From Fusobacterium ulcerans (GTDB lineage: Bacteria > Fusobacteriota > Fusobacteriia > Fusobacteriales > Fusobacteriaceae), in the NCBI RefSeq assembly GCF_003019675.1, contig NZ_CP028105.1, forward strand, positions 2,620,282-2,684,281: 64,000 nucleotides of DNA. Direction: 5' to 3'. Below are positions 52,283-61,049 of the stretch, piece after piece. The notes beneath the pieces are model-generated. The model was not told the origin of the DNA. It did no database searches and worked only from the letters and a program-made list of their open reading frames with translations. A program made the translations under genes and the position numbers. Each line of letters starts with the position of its first letter. Position 1 is the stretch's first letter.

Positions 52283-52689
52283 GAAAAAGCACTGAAATTT
52301 GGTTTTCTACACTTGATAGGAAAGATATACTCAGACTCCCATATATAGCAGATGAAAATGTAACTTATTCCAATCCTTTAAATACAGAAACATTTGAAAA
52401 TAGTAATGGTAAAAATCTTACTTTGATAGGAGAAGAAGGATTAAGAACTATAAAAATAAGTAGTTTTTTTCCATATAAAAGATATTACTGGTTACCATTC
52501 AATGTAGTTTTAGCTCAAGAAGCTTTAAAATATATAAAAACACATAGAAAAGAAGTACTAAAAGTAACTATTGTTAGTTTTGAGATTACTTTTGTAATGG
52601 AATGTATAATAAAAGATTTTGATTATAAAAGAAGATTAAATAGAAATATAGCATATGAAATGACTTTAGAAGAGTATGTAAATAAATAA
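52267..52689 (+). CDS. Baseplate hub-proximal protein (XkdP-like)
   Basis: 140 residues. Beta-rich N-terminus with L-P-Y-I-A-D-E-N-V-T-Y-S-N-P, in the slot of PBSX XkdP/Mu-like gp between tape measure and hub. The LysM domain common in XkdP is absent here. Overlaps the previous gene by 16 nt. Confidence 0.68.
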   Translation: MVALVGKSTEIWFSTLDRKDILRLPYIADENVTYSNPLNTETFENSNGKNLTLIGEEGLRTIKISSFFPYKRYYWLPFNVVLAQEALKYIKTHRKEVLKVTIVSFEITFVMECIIKDFDYKRRLNRNIAYEMTLEEYVNK

Positions 52690-52698
52690 GGGGAAGAA

Positions 52699-53649
52699 AT
52701 GGAACTATATTTAATTAAAGAAGAGGCTGTAAATATTACTGATATAACTGGAGGAATAGTTTTAAATACTTCTATGGACACTTTGGGAGCATCATTAAAT
52801 TTTAATATAGCAAGAAATTTCAATGATCCTAATTATGCTTTAGCAGAAACATTGGAAGTAGGAGATATAGTAATATTAAATAATTCAAAAGAGTTATTTA
52901 AAGGGGTTATATTAGAAATTACTACAAATAAATTTAATCGAAGTATTAAATGTTTGGATTTTTGCTTTTATTTAAATAAAAACAAAGTGATAAAACAATT
53001 TGATGAAATATCTGCCTCAACAGCAATAAAACAAGTATTAAAGGAAATAGGGGCAGATATTGGAGAAGTCTCTAACATTTCAACTTCTATTACGAAAATA
53101 TATAATTCAAATACTATTGCTGAAATAATAAATGATATTTTAAAGCAAGCAAATGATGAACTAGGAATAAAATATATCATTGAATTTGCAGAGGATAAAT
53201 TTAATATAGTTCCTTTTAGAAAAGTAAATGTTCAATTCAGATATAAAAGTACCAGCTCTGAAAGTTTGACAGAATCAATATTAGAAATGAAAAATAGTAT
53301 TATAGTAACTTCAAATGAGCAAGAAGAAGTTGAAATATTGGCAATTGCAAAAGATGAAGCTAATATAGAACGATATGGAAGCTTGCAAGAGGTTATAACA
53401 GTCAGTCCCGATGAAGATGAAGCTAAAGTTCGGAACATTGCGAAAACTAAATTAAAAGAGCTTAATAAAGTGTTTAGAACTGCATCTTTGCAAGGATTTG
53501 GAGATGATGAATTCAAGGCAGGAAGAGTTATAGAATTAAATAATCAAGAATTTTTTCTACAAGGAGAATATTTAATAAAAAATTGTTCTCATACTTGGGT
53601 AAAAGGAGAACATTTGGTTAATTTAGAGGTGGAATTATATGAAGAATAG
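52699..53649 (+). CDS. xkdQ: Baseplate hub protein (XkdQ-like)
   Basis: 316 residues, hub fold related to T4 gp27/Mu gp44: M-D-T-L-G-A-S-L-N-F near residue 30, G-D-I-V-I-L-N-N, a central helical insertion, and a C-terminal Y-L-I-K-N-C-S-H-T-W. Overlaps the next gene by 11 nt. Confidence 0.82.
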   Translation: MELYLIKEEAVNITDITGGIVLNTSMDTLGASLNFNIARNFNDPNYALAETLEVGDIVILNNSKELFKGVILEITTNKFNRSIKCLDFCFYLNKNKVIKQFDEISASTAIKQVLKEIGADIGEVSNISTSITKIYNSNTIAEIINDILKQANDELGIKYIIEFAEDKFNIVPFRKVNVQFRYKSTSSESLTESILEMKNSIIVTSNEQEEVEILAIAKDEANIERYGSLQEVITVSPDEDEAKVRNIAKTKLKELNKVFRTASLQGFGDDEFKAGRVIELNNQEFFLQGEYLIKNCSHTWVKGEHLVNLEVELYEE

Positions 53650-54070
53650 CGATGAATTAGCAAAAATTATGAAAGGCTTTGTACCACCAAAACAATTTCA
53701 AGTTTGTGTTGGAAGAGTAATAAAAGCTCCTCCAGAACTAACTATATCAATTATGAATGGAAAAGTAATTTTATATCCTCACATGTTGTACATGAATGAC
53801 AGACTTTTTGATGATTATACAAGAAAATATAAACTTGATGGAAATATAGAAAGTATAACAATTAATGCAACAACTTCAAACCAACCCTGTGGCTCAGGAG
53901 CAACAAATCAACATGGAACTATTTCAGGTTCTGGAGAATATAAGTCAAACGGAACTTTTATAAATACAGATACACTTGTAGTAGGAGATTTAGTAAAGGT
54001 TACTCCTACAGAAAAAGGGCAGATGTGGATTGTTGATTTTAAAGTAAGGAAGATAAAGGAGAAAAAATAA
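53639..54070 (+). CDS. xkdR: Baseplate spike-like protein (DUF2577, XkdR-like)
   Basis: 143 residues with an OB-like N-terminal half (G-R-V-I-K-A-P-P-E-L-T-I-S-I) and a V-G-D-L-V-K-V-T-P motif, the DUF2577 pattern. Likely hub/spike adaptor. Confidence 0.8.
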   Translation: MKNSDELAKIMKGFVPPKQFQVCVGRVIKAPPELTISIMNGKVILYPHMLYMNDRLFDDYTRKYKLDGNIESITINATTSNQPCGSGATNQHGTISGSGEYKSNGTFINTDTLVVGDLVKVTPTEKGQMWIVDFKVRKIKEKK

Positions 54071-54522
54071 TGAGTATTTTTCCTAGTAGTTTAAAAAATA
54101 ATAAAACTTCTGGTTTATTAGATAATAAAAGCAAAATAGAGGGATATAAAGATATATTATTTGACTTTGAAAGTAAAAAAGTAGTAGTTAAAGATGGAAA
54201 TACAGTAGTTGCAAGTAAAAAACAGCAATTACAACAATGGATTTATCTTTTAATTAATACAGAAATGGAAAAGTTTAATGTCTATAAAGATACTGAATTT
54301 GGAATAGTCTTTTTATATGCTATGCGAGGGCATGAATATTATAGTTCAGGCTTTACAATAGCACAGATAAAAGATGAATTGACAGAAAAAATAGAGAAAA
54401 ATAGCTCTATTAAAAAAGTTGAGGATATAGAAATAGAAATAAATTTTAATGAAATGGTTATTACAATAATGCTGATTGTAGATGAAGATAAGATTGAAAG
54501 TGAGGTGATAATAAATGTCTAA
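54070..54522 (+). CDS. xkdS: Baseplate wedge protein (DUF2634, gp25/XkdS-like)
   Basis: 150 residues: acidic, W-I-Y-L-L-I-N-T-E in the middle and Y-G-I-x-F-like V-Y-K-D-T-E-F-G-I, as in gp25-type lysozyme-fold wedge proteins. One-base overlap with the upstream gene. Confidence 0.83.
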   Translation: MSIFPSSLKNNKTSGLLDNKSKIEGYKDILFDFESKKVVVKDGNTVVASKKQQLQQWIYLLINTEMEKFNVYKDTEFGIVFLYAMRGHEYYSSGFTIAQIKDELTEKIEKNSSIKKVEDIEIEINFNEMVITIMLIVDEDKIESEVIINV

Positions 54523-55606
54523 TTATTATACTGCTAGAACATCAGATCAAATATTAGAAGAAATGTTAAAAAGCATGCCAGATGAATATTTAAAAACAGT
54601 TGGAACTTTTACATATGATTTGAATAAGACATATGCCTTACAAGGAGCTGAATATGATAAAAGAATAGAAGAACTTTGGAATTTCTTTGATATTCATAGA
54701 TTGAAAAATAGTGAATTGGATAAAAGAGTACTTCAACTGCAAGGATTAAAAAGAAAAGAAGCTACATATGCAGTAGGAGAGGTTACTGTAACAGGAATAG
54801 GAACAATTACAAAAGGAGATCTCTTTGAAACTAAAAATGCTGTTCAATTTAAAGCAGCTGAAACAGTAGAAATAATCAATGTTGGAAATGTAAAAATTGA
54901 AGCAGTAAAAGCAGGAGAAACTGGAAATGTAGGAGCTAAGGCAATTGTTTTAATGCCTGTTACAATTCAAGGTATAAAATCTGTGATAAATGAAAAAGCA
55001 ACGTATGATGGTTTTGATGCAGAAACTGATGAATCATTACTAGATAGGTATGACATAAAAGTACAAATGCCTGCTACAAGTGGGAATGTATACCATTATA
55101 TGCAGTGGGCAAGAGAGATATCAGGAGTTGGAAACTCTAAAGTTTTTCCTCTTTGGAATGGTAAAAATACAGTCAAAGTAGTAATAATAAATGATATGCA
55201 GCAACCTGCTAGTATTGAATTGGTAGAAAAAGTTCAAAATTATATAGATCCTAAAGGTGAAAATAATAATACATGGGGTTGTGGTATGGGAGAAGCTCCA
55301 ATAGGGGCATACTGTACTGTAAAAACTGCAACACCAAAAAAAATAAATATTTCAATTACATTAAAAAAAGAAGAAGGAATAGAGCTGGATATTTTAAAAG
55401 AAAGGATAAAGCAAAGTGTGATTGAATTTTTACAAAGTATTGCATTTAAAAAAGATTATGTTTCATATGCTTTAATATCAAACGCCATATTGGAAACATC
55501 AGGAGTAATAGAATGGAGTGAACTAAAAATAAATAATGAAGTCAATAATATATTAATAGGAGAAGAGGAAGTAGCAGTATTAGAGGATGTGGTTTTAAAT
55601 GAATAA
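54515..55606 (+). CDS. xkdT: Baseplate protein J (XkdT-like)
   Basis: 363 residues with the baseplate-J core (E-E-L-W-N-F-F-D near 65, G-V-G-N-S-K-V-F-P-L-W near 203, V-K-V-V-I-I-N, then S-G-V-I-E-W). Connects wedges around the hub. Confidence 0.9.
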   Translation: MSNYYTARTSDQILEEMLKSMPDEYLKTVGTFTYDLNKTYALQGAEYDKRIEELWNFFDIHRLKNSELDKRVLQLQGLKRKEATYAVGEVTVTGIGTITKGDLFETKNAVQFKAAETVEIINVGNVKIEAVKAGETGNVGAKAIVLMPVTIQGIKSVINEKATYDGFDAETDESLLDRYDIKVQMPATSGNVYHYMQWAREISGVGNSKVFPLWNGKNTVKVVIINDMQQPASIELVEKVQNYIDPKGENNNTWGCGMGEAPIGAYCTVKTATPKKINISITLKKEEGIELDILKERIKQSVIEFLQSIAFKKDYVSYALISNAILETSGVIEWSELKINNEVNNILIGEEEVAVLEDVVLNE

Positions 55607-56198
55607 TAGCCAAATTCTTTTAAATAATTTACATAAAATATTTAGAAAAGATGAATATATTAAAGCAAATATGCAAAATGCTGGACTTCAATTAGATAAA
55701 ATTGAAAATAAAATAAGGTTAATAGAAAAAGAATTTCTTTTTTCAACAATGTCGCATGAAAGAGTAAAAAAATTAGAGAAAGAATTAGACTATAAGACTA
55801 AAAGCGATACCTTAGAGGGAAAAAGATTAGAAATAGAAGCAAGGTGGAAAACTTCTGGAAAATGTGATCTTGAACTATTGCAGATTATAGCAGAAACATG
55901 GCAAGCTGATACTGTAGAAGTAAAATTTATAGATGGAAATTTAGAAGTAGAATTTTTAAGTACAATAAATGCTGATTATGATTTAAGAGGTTTGAAAAAT
56001 TCTCTGGATGAGGCTAAACCAGCACATTTATGGTTTGATTTAACTTTTACTGAACAATTAAAGGCGAATATTTATCAAAATTGTTATGGAACAGAGGAAA
56101 TAGAACAGGATTTTATAGAAAGAGAAAAAGAAATAATATTAAGAGCAAATTATAAAGAAAGCATTTGGATGGAGGTAGAAGAAGAACATGGGATATAA
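55599..56198 (+). CDS. xkdU: Tail protein I / XkdU-like (DUF2313)
   Basis: 199 residues; the position between gpJ and fibre, plus R-W-K-T-S-G-K-C-D-L-E-L-L-Q-I and P-A-H-L-W-F-D, fit DUF2313 proteins that attach the fibre to the baseplate. Confidence 0.82.
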   Translation: MNNSQILLNNLHKIFRKDEYIKANMQNAGLQLDKIENKIRLIEKEFLFSTMSHERVKKLEKELDYKTKSDTLEGKRLEIEARWKTSGKCDLELLQIIAETWQADTVEVKFIDGNLEVEFLSTINADYDLRGLKNSLDEAKPAHLWFDLTFTEQLKANIYQNCYGTEEIEQDFIEREKEIILRANYKESIWMEVEEEHGI

Positions 56199-57285
56199 TG
56201 GATTAACAAATTTTGGAATAGAATATCAAGCTAGAATGACAGCTGAAAATAAACCAGTGACACTAACAAAGGTAAGAGTAGGGAATGGAAGTATTCCTGC
56301 TAGTCAAACAGGGGCAACTACTACAAATCTTTATTCTTATAAAAAAGAGGTAGAAATATTAGCAAAAGAACAAGTGGAGAATGCAGTAAAGCTTCAAATT
56401 CTTTTAAATAATTTAGATCAAGAAATAGGATTTTATGTTAAGGAACTAGGAGTATATGTACAAGATGGAGCAGAAGAAAAATTATACTGGTATATAAATA
56501 AGGACAATCCATCTTACTTAGATAATAAGAATGTTCCATCTAAACATAGGTATAATCTATTTTTAGAGGTTACAAATGTAGAAACAATTATTATAAATTT
56601 TACAGGGCAAGGATTACTTGCAGATAAAAAATATGTAGATGATAGTATTGCAGACTTTGAAACTGGGTACAATATTACATTAAATGATATTAGGAATAAA
56701 ATTAACTCAAAGATGGTAGCTGGAACGCTTATAAATAGTATGAATACAGGAGAAAATATAGTTAAAGCATTACAAGGAAATGCAGGACTAAATTTTGACC
56801 CTAATTTATTATATTTAGATAATATAGGTACAAAAACAAAAGGATATGTATACTTAGATAGTAGGGTAAAAGGAGTATTTGAATGTTTAAATACTACAAG
56901 TAGCACAGCAAATGAAACAGTTAATTTCCTAAATATATCTAATAAATCAAATTCTGACAAATTAGAGAATCTAAAAGGTTTTTGGGCATTGGAACCGACA
57001 GAATTTAAATTTAAAACTCCTATGACTTTTACAAAAAAACTTATAGAAAATGATATTGTTTTTGTTAATATGGGATTTTATCTAGGTGATTACAGTTACA
57101 CTAGAACAAAAATATTTACTTCTAAAGCAATTTCTGGATTGGAATTATCTGGTTTTTATTCTGCAGATATTAAACAACCATTTTCATTTTCTCTAAATAT
57201 AAATACAGATAATATATTGGTAGATAGACAAACAGGCTTTTCTACAAATACTATGGTTATATCAGTATATGTACTAAGAATATAA
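56188..57285 (+). CDS. Tail fibre protein (receptor-binding)
   Basis: 365 residues. N-terminal attachment domain (L-T-N-F-G-I-E-Y-Q-A-R-M-T, V-R-V-G-N-G, and E-V-x-I-L-A-K) as in phage tail-collar/fibre N-domains; a coiled-coil shaft around 150-200; then a compact C-terminal tip beginning at Leu259-Glu260-Asn261. The DNA coding L-E-N-L is the first of four TTAGAGAAT repeats, and two more tip modules follow the stop codon. The tip likely binds the host surface. Confidence 0.88.
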   Translation: MGYNGLTNFGIEYQARMTAENKPVTLTKVRVGNGSIPASQTGATTTNLYSYKKEVEILAKEQVENAVKLQILLNNLDQEIGFYVKELGVYVQDGAEEKLYWYINKDNPSYLDNKNVPSKHRYNLFLEVTNVETIIINFTGQGLLADKKYVDDSIADFETGYNITLNDIRNKINSKMVAGTLINSMNTGENIVKALQGNAGLNFDPNLLYLDNIGTKTKGYVYLDSRVKGVFECLNTTSSTANETVNFLNISNKSNSDKLENLKGFWALEPTEFKFKTPMTFTKKLIENDIVFVNMGFYLGDYSYTRTKIFTSKAISGLELSGFYSADIKQPFSFSLNINTDNILVDRQTGFSTNTMVISVYVLRI

Positions 57286-57552
57286 TTAGAGAATTTATTT
57301 AAAATTATTGAAGTTGGGAAGTTGGGAATAAATAAAGCTTATTCTGGACAAAAGATAGCTATTTCTTTCAAAAAAACATATAAAAAACCTCCTTTAGTAA
57401 TAGTGGGAGAAGAAATTTACTCTGTTGCAACTTTATCTACAACTAAAATAAAACTTTATAGTATAAATACTTCCGGTTTTGGAATAATTGTTCTTCAATC
57501 TTCTTCAGATTATTCTCCCCAATTTAATTATCTTGTTATAGAACAGGATTAG
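57286..57552 (+). other. Silent tail-fibre tip cassette 2
   Basis: Open frame of 88 codons with no start codon of its own and no ribosome site; it begins L-E-N-L-F-K-I-I-E-V-G-K right after the fibre stop, in the same frame. The body (I-S-F-K-K-T-Y-K-K-P-P-L-V-I-V-G) is the pattern of small beta-sandwich (H-type-lectin-like) fibre tips. It would be expressed only by stop readthrough or after recombination into the fibre gene. Confidence 0.72.
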
Positions 57553-57809
57553 AGAATTTATTTACAATTAATAATTTAAACAATAAAATAATAATAAAAA
57601 TTAAAGATGTTGCAGCTAAACATGAAGCCCGAGTTTTATTTGATAAACCTTTTCCTAACAAATGTCTAGGAGTATTCCTTACAGATTACACAAGTGGTGG
57701 AATAAACAAACAAGCTATAGAAACAGATTCTATGGATAAAACTGGCTTTATTTTTTTAACTGAAGCACCTGTTGCCGATTTTTTTATGTATTTTGCTATA
57801 GGGTATTAA
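57549..57809 (+). other. Silent tail-fibre tip cassette 3
   Basis: 86-codon start-less open frame L-E-N-L-F-T-I-N-N-L, in a different frame from cassette 2 and overlapping its stop. The ending P-F-P-N-K-C-L-G-V-F-L-T-D-Y and F-M-Y-F-A-I-G-Y is the characteristic C-terminus of tail-fibre tip domains. A fourth repeat and a nine-residue stub (L-E-N-Y-L-I-R-W-L) follow at 57812-57841. Confidence 0.75.
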
Positions 57810-58009
57810 GTTTAGAGAATTATTTAATTAGGTGGTTATGAATAGGGGATAGACAAAATTCCCTTTTCCCTCTTTAAAGATAAAAGTGTGAATGCCTTGA
57901 AAATACTAGCTTTTTAATTTCTAAGAAAATCAAATTTTCTGTTAGATTTGGAAATTAGTGTAGATATTTTAAGGATAAAAAGATAAAAAAATAATCAGGA
58001 GGTAAAAAA

Positions 58010-58564
58010 ATGTTCAGAGTGTATTCAAAAGAAAAAATATCAAAAGAATTATTTACAGTTAATTTGTTGCAAGAAGAAGTAAATACAGTAATGGGAGGAA
58101 ATTTATTTTTAGATCATCCAGAGCTAAACATAGAAGATTGCATAGTTGTAGAAAAAGATACAGCAGTTCAAAATCCTTTGTATGATGAAGCAAAGAGAGA
58201 AATAAGAGAAATGACAAGAGAAGAAAAGATACTCTTGTTAGGAGAGGAAGATTTATTAATAAATGGGGAGTATATAGAGAATAATGAGATTAAGGAAATA
58301 AAGTATGATGAGAATTTAAAATATTATAGACCTACTTGGGATAAAAAGCAGCTTATTTGGTATGATTCTATAAAAAAAGAAGAATTAGTAGAAATTAGAA
58401 AAAATAAGTTATTAGAATACGCTTCTTTAGAAAAAGAAAAATCAGATCTAGAAAATATAAAATTTTCTGCAATAGAAGAAATTGCAATTTTAGAAGAAAA
58501 GATGAATTTATTAAAAGAAGAAATAGATAAAATAGCAAGTGATCCTATTTATCTAACTAAATAA
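58010..58564 (+). CDS. Tail-fibre assembly/chaperone-like protein
   Basis: 184 residues, CAGGAGGT ribosome site. Contains Y-R-P-T-W-D-K-K-Q-L-I-W-Y-D (about 106-120), similar to the W-rich core of fibre-assembly proteins that follow fibre genes, and a long C-terminal coiled coil. Position directly after the fibre cassettes supports the call; exact family uncertain. Confidence 0.6.
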   Translation: MFRVYSKEKISKELFTVNLLQEEVNTVMGGNLFLDHPELNIEDCIVVEKDTAVQNPLYDEAKREIREMTREEKILLLGEEDLLINGEYIENNEIKEIKYDENLKYYRPTWDKKQLIWYDSIKKEELVEIRKNKLLEYASLEKEKSDLENIKFSAIEEIAILEEKMNLLKEEIDKIASDPIYLTK

Positions 58565-58641
58565 AAAAATATGAAATAAGGGGAGAATTCCAATGTAATG
58601 AAAAATAAATATTAAAAATATTAAAAATAAAGGGGATAATC

Positions 58642-58905
58642 ATGGAAAACATAATTGCAGAAATTCTTAATACCCTTGTTTCAAAATATGGAATATTAGG
58701 TCTATTAGTTGGGTATTTAATCTATTTAGATAGAGAGAATAGAAAATTAGATATACAAGATAGAGAAAATGATAGAGAAGATAGGAAAATAAATAGAAAA
58801 GTTTTAGAAGAAATACAAAAAAATATAGCTGCTTCATCTGAAAGAATCGCTAAGGTAGAAGAAAGAACAAGAAATTTAGAAAAAGCAGTATTTAAAAGAA
58901 AATAA
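58642..58905 (+). CDS. Holin-like small membrane protein (BhlA/UviB style)
   Basis: 87 residues: one N-terminal transmembrane helix (about 12-28, Y-G-I-L-G-L-L-V-G-Y-L-I-Y) and a long charged coiled coil (D-R-E-N-D-R-E-D-R-K). This layout and the place after the fibre region fit holin-like proteins. Confidence 0.6.
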   Translation: MENIIAEILNTLVSKYGILGLLVGYLIYLDRENRKLDIQDRENDREDRKINRKVLEEIQKNIAASSERIAKVEERTRNLEKAVFKRK

Positions 58906-58922
58906 AAAATAGGAGGAGTAAA

Positions 58923-59198
58923 ATGAAAGAATTTTTTATAAATAATATAGAGTTTTGGGGTATATTAGGTGCTTTTATATTAGGATGGATATTACCTAAT
59001 CCACGTGTATGGAAGATTGGAAAAGAAGTTGGAGATAAATTGCCAGAAAAATTAAAAAAAGAACTTGCTGACAAACTTGATAGCTTTGAACAAGGTCTTC
59101 GTGGTAAGGAATATTTAGGAGATAAAAGTATTGCTTCAAATGAGCAAATAAAAGAAGAGACAGAAAAATTAAAAGTTGATTTGGGTTTAAAGGAATAA
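58923..59198 (+). CDS. Second small membrane protein, possible holin or antiholin
   Basis: 91 residues with one transmembrane helix (W-G-I-L-G-A-F-I-L-G-W-I-L-P, about 12-25) and a charged helical tail. AGGAGG site. 17 nt after the first holin-like gene. No endolysin follows. Confidence 0.58.
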   Translation: MKEFFINNIEFWGILGAFILGWILPNPRVWKIGKEVGDKLPEKLKKELADKLDSFEQGLRGKEYLGDKSIASNEQIKEETEKLKVDLGLKE

Positions 59199-59215
59199 CA
59201 GTTAGAAATAACTGG

Positions 59216-59314
59216 ATGGAATTTAAAATAGATCCTATCAACCATAAAAAAAAGTTGTTTCAATTAAAAATTTATAGAAGAGCAAATAGTATAAGAGATT
59301 TATTTAAATTTTAA
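59216..59314 (+). CDS. Possible small basic peptide (32 aa)
   Basis: Reads M-E-F-K-I-D-P-I-N-H-K-K-K-L-F-Q, basic and soluble, ending at the late terminator. No ribosome site is evident, so it may be a remnant (for example of a lysis gene) rather than an expressed gene. Confidence 0.25.
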   Translation: MEFKIDPINHKKKLFQLKIYRRANSIRDLFKF

Positions 59315-59345
59315 AGCAGGGAAAATTAGTTCCCTGTTTTTTTTA
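59315..59345 (+). terminator. Late-operon terminator
   Basis: CAGGGAA / TTCCCTG stem with 6-nt loop and eight T residues. Confidence 0.9.
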
Positions 59346-59419
59346 TATAAAATAATCTCATAATAAAGGAATATATGACTTTTATATTTTTATTTTGTAA
59401 TTAAAATAGTTGATTGATA

Positions 59420-59428
59420 TGATATAAT
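59420..59428 (+). promoter_or_regulatory. Extended -10 promoter of the toxin-like gene
   Basis: TGA-TATAAT, 39 nt before the ATG; no good -35. Shows the gene is independent of late transcription. Confidence 0.6.
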
Positions 59429-59466
59429 ATAAATATTAAAACTATTTTAGTAAAGGGGATTGATTT

Positions 59467-60618
59467 ATGGGATTACGAGATATAAACTATAACAGTTATA
59501 CTTATCCAGCAGAAGATATTATAGAATATAGCAGGATAAATACTGATATTAAAATGTTTGAACAAAAAGAAAGAGCAAAAATCAAACAAGCTACATATTT
59601 TAAAATATCTGAAATTGGAAAGGATAATGAGTTTATAAAGATAGATAAACTTAATATTAATTCTTTTCATATAGATGTAAAAGATAAGATATTTGTTTTT
59701 AGCGGAGATATTAATCCTGGAGATGAAACTATAAAATTATCTAGATTATCTAAAGAAAGCAGAATTAAAACTCCATTTTTTAAGAATGTGGAGATTAGTA
59801 TTGCTAGCATGGATGGAGATAACATAAATGTTAACAAATTTAACTTTATAGGATATGTGGCTAATTATTATGAAATATTTGATAATAAAGGTAATGGAAG
59901 ATTTGAATTAGTAATTACACATAGAGAAAATTTTTATAATGAAAACTTAATAATAACAAGAAAAAATGAATTATTAGCTATTGCTAAATTTCCAAATAAA
60001 AAAGAAAAGTTATTAATTCCATTAAGTAAGGAAGAAGCTAAAAGAGAAGTACAAAAAGGATTTCAAACAGAAAATCTTTTATTTTCTTCAGCAGGAATAA
60101 TATGTGCAGGAATAGGAATAACTGCTGGAGCAACTGCTTTAGCAGCTGGTGGTTTAACTGTTGCTGCCACAATAGGTGTAGGAGTAACAATTTTATATTG
60201 TGCTAATACTATTTTTAGTGGAATTCAATCTCTTCGTTTAGATTATATTGGAGATGATGAAGAACTAGTAAAGGATAATTGGAAAATAAATCCAATCAAA
60301 TGGTCTTTTGGGGAGCTAATTAGTTATACTATAGGAGAAGATAAGAGAGCTATAGGTCATGCTGGATATTATTTATCTGAAATAGTTGTTGGAGGCATTG
60401 GGTTAAAAGATACTGCTAAATCATTGAGAGTAGCAAGTAATTTCAAGCATGTTAAAATATCAGGTTATCATCCAGTTTTAGGTAAAATGGCTGGGAGTAC
60501 AAAGAAAATTAAAAAAGGTAGAGCAATATATAATGGCTTTCAATTAACTACTGGTGGATACAACTTAAAAATTCAGACAGAAGGTTTTAAAGAAAATAAA
60601 GAAAAAATAGCTAATTAA
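59467..60618 (+). CDS. Toxin-like protein with central hydrophobic hairpin
   Basis: 383 residues. A beta-rich N-terminal domain (1-190), then a Gly/Ala/Ile-rich hydrophobic stretch (about 212-262, S-S-A-G-I-I-C-A-G-I-G-I-T-A-G, continuing to T-I-L-Y-C-A-N-T-I-F) able to cross a membrane twice, then a basic C-terminal domain. The layout recalls pore-forming or polymorphic-toxin proteins. It has its own promoter and AAAGGGG site, lies between the late terminator and the phage edge, and is coupled to a small membrane protein that could be its immunity partner. No named family recognised. Confidence 0.5.
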   Translation: MGLRDINYNSYTYPAEDIIEYSRINTDIKMFEQKERAKIKQATYFKISEIGKDNEFIKIDKLNINSFHIDVKDKIFVFSGDINPGDETIKLSRLSKESRIKTPFFKNVEISIASMDGDNINVNKFNFIGYVANYYEIFDNKGNGRFELVITHRENFYNENLIITRKNELLAIAKFPNKKEKLLIPLSKEEAKREVQKGFQTENLLFSSAGIICAGIGITAGATALAAGGLTVAATIGVGVTILYCANTIFSGIQSLRLDYIGDDEELVKDNWKINPIKWSFGELISYTIGEDKRAIGHAGYYLSEIVVGGIGLKDTAKSLRVASNFKHVKISGYHPVLGKMAGSTKKIKKGRAIYNGFQLTTGGYNLKIQTEGFKENKEKIAN

Positions 60619-60627
60619 GGAGTGAAG

Positions 60628-60933
60628 ATGAAAAAAAATAAATTATTAGAATTTATTAAAATTTTCTTTTGTTATGGCTATATTCCATGTTTAGTTACTA
60701 TCACAATTTTCGATATTGTTACTGGAAGTAGTACTGATATAAAAAGATTATTGTTAGGCAGTTTTCCAATAGGCTTGATTATATTTATGCCTTTATTGTG
60801 TGCTTTGGAATATATGATAAAAGGATACATAAAAGAATTTAAAGTTTCTTCTGCTATGGGAAAAATCTTTTTAATATTAGGTATGGTATTAGTAGTATAT
60901 GGTGTATATCAAAGAAGCCAGTTATTTAAGTAA
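60628..60933 (+). CDS. Small membrane protein, candidate immunity partner
   Basis: 101 residues from ATG 60628 (AAGGAG 5-6 nt upstream), three transmembrane segments (about 8-26, 36-58 and 75-95). Nine bases after the toxin-like gene. Immunity function is inferred from pairing only. Confidence 0.5.
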   Translation: MKKNKLLEFIKIFFCYGYIPCLVTITIFDIVTGSSTDIKRLLLGSFPIGLIIFMPLLCALEYMIKGYIKEFKVSSAMGKIFLILGMVLVVYGVYQRSQLFK

Positions 60934-61049
60934 GAAAAGATAGGATTTATTTTAATTGTTTTTCTGATATAATATCCTTAAAATATAAATACAAAATAAA
61001 AAAATGTGATATGATGTTTATGAAATAGTATGAATTTTGTTATTCTTAA

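Larger units (their letters stand above)
56962..57841 (+). repeat. Four TTAGAGAAT direct repeats bounding tip cassettes
   Basis: TTAGAGAAT occurs at 56962, 57286, 57549 and 57812. The copies at 57286 and 57549 agree over TTAGAGAATTTATTTA plus AATT four bases later. Each of the last three follows or overlaps a stop codon (TAA, TAG, TAA), and each can be read L-E-N in the frame of the cassette it opens. Spacings are 324, 263 and 263 bp. Confidence 0.9.
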
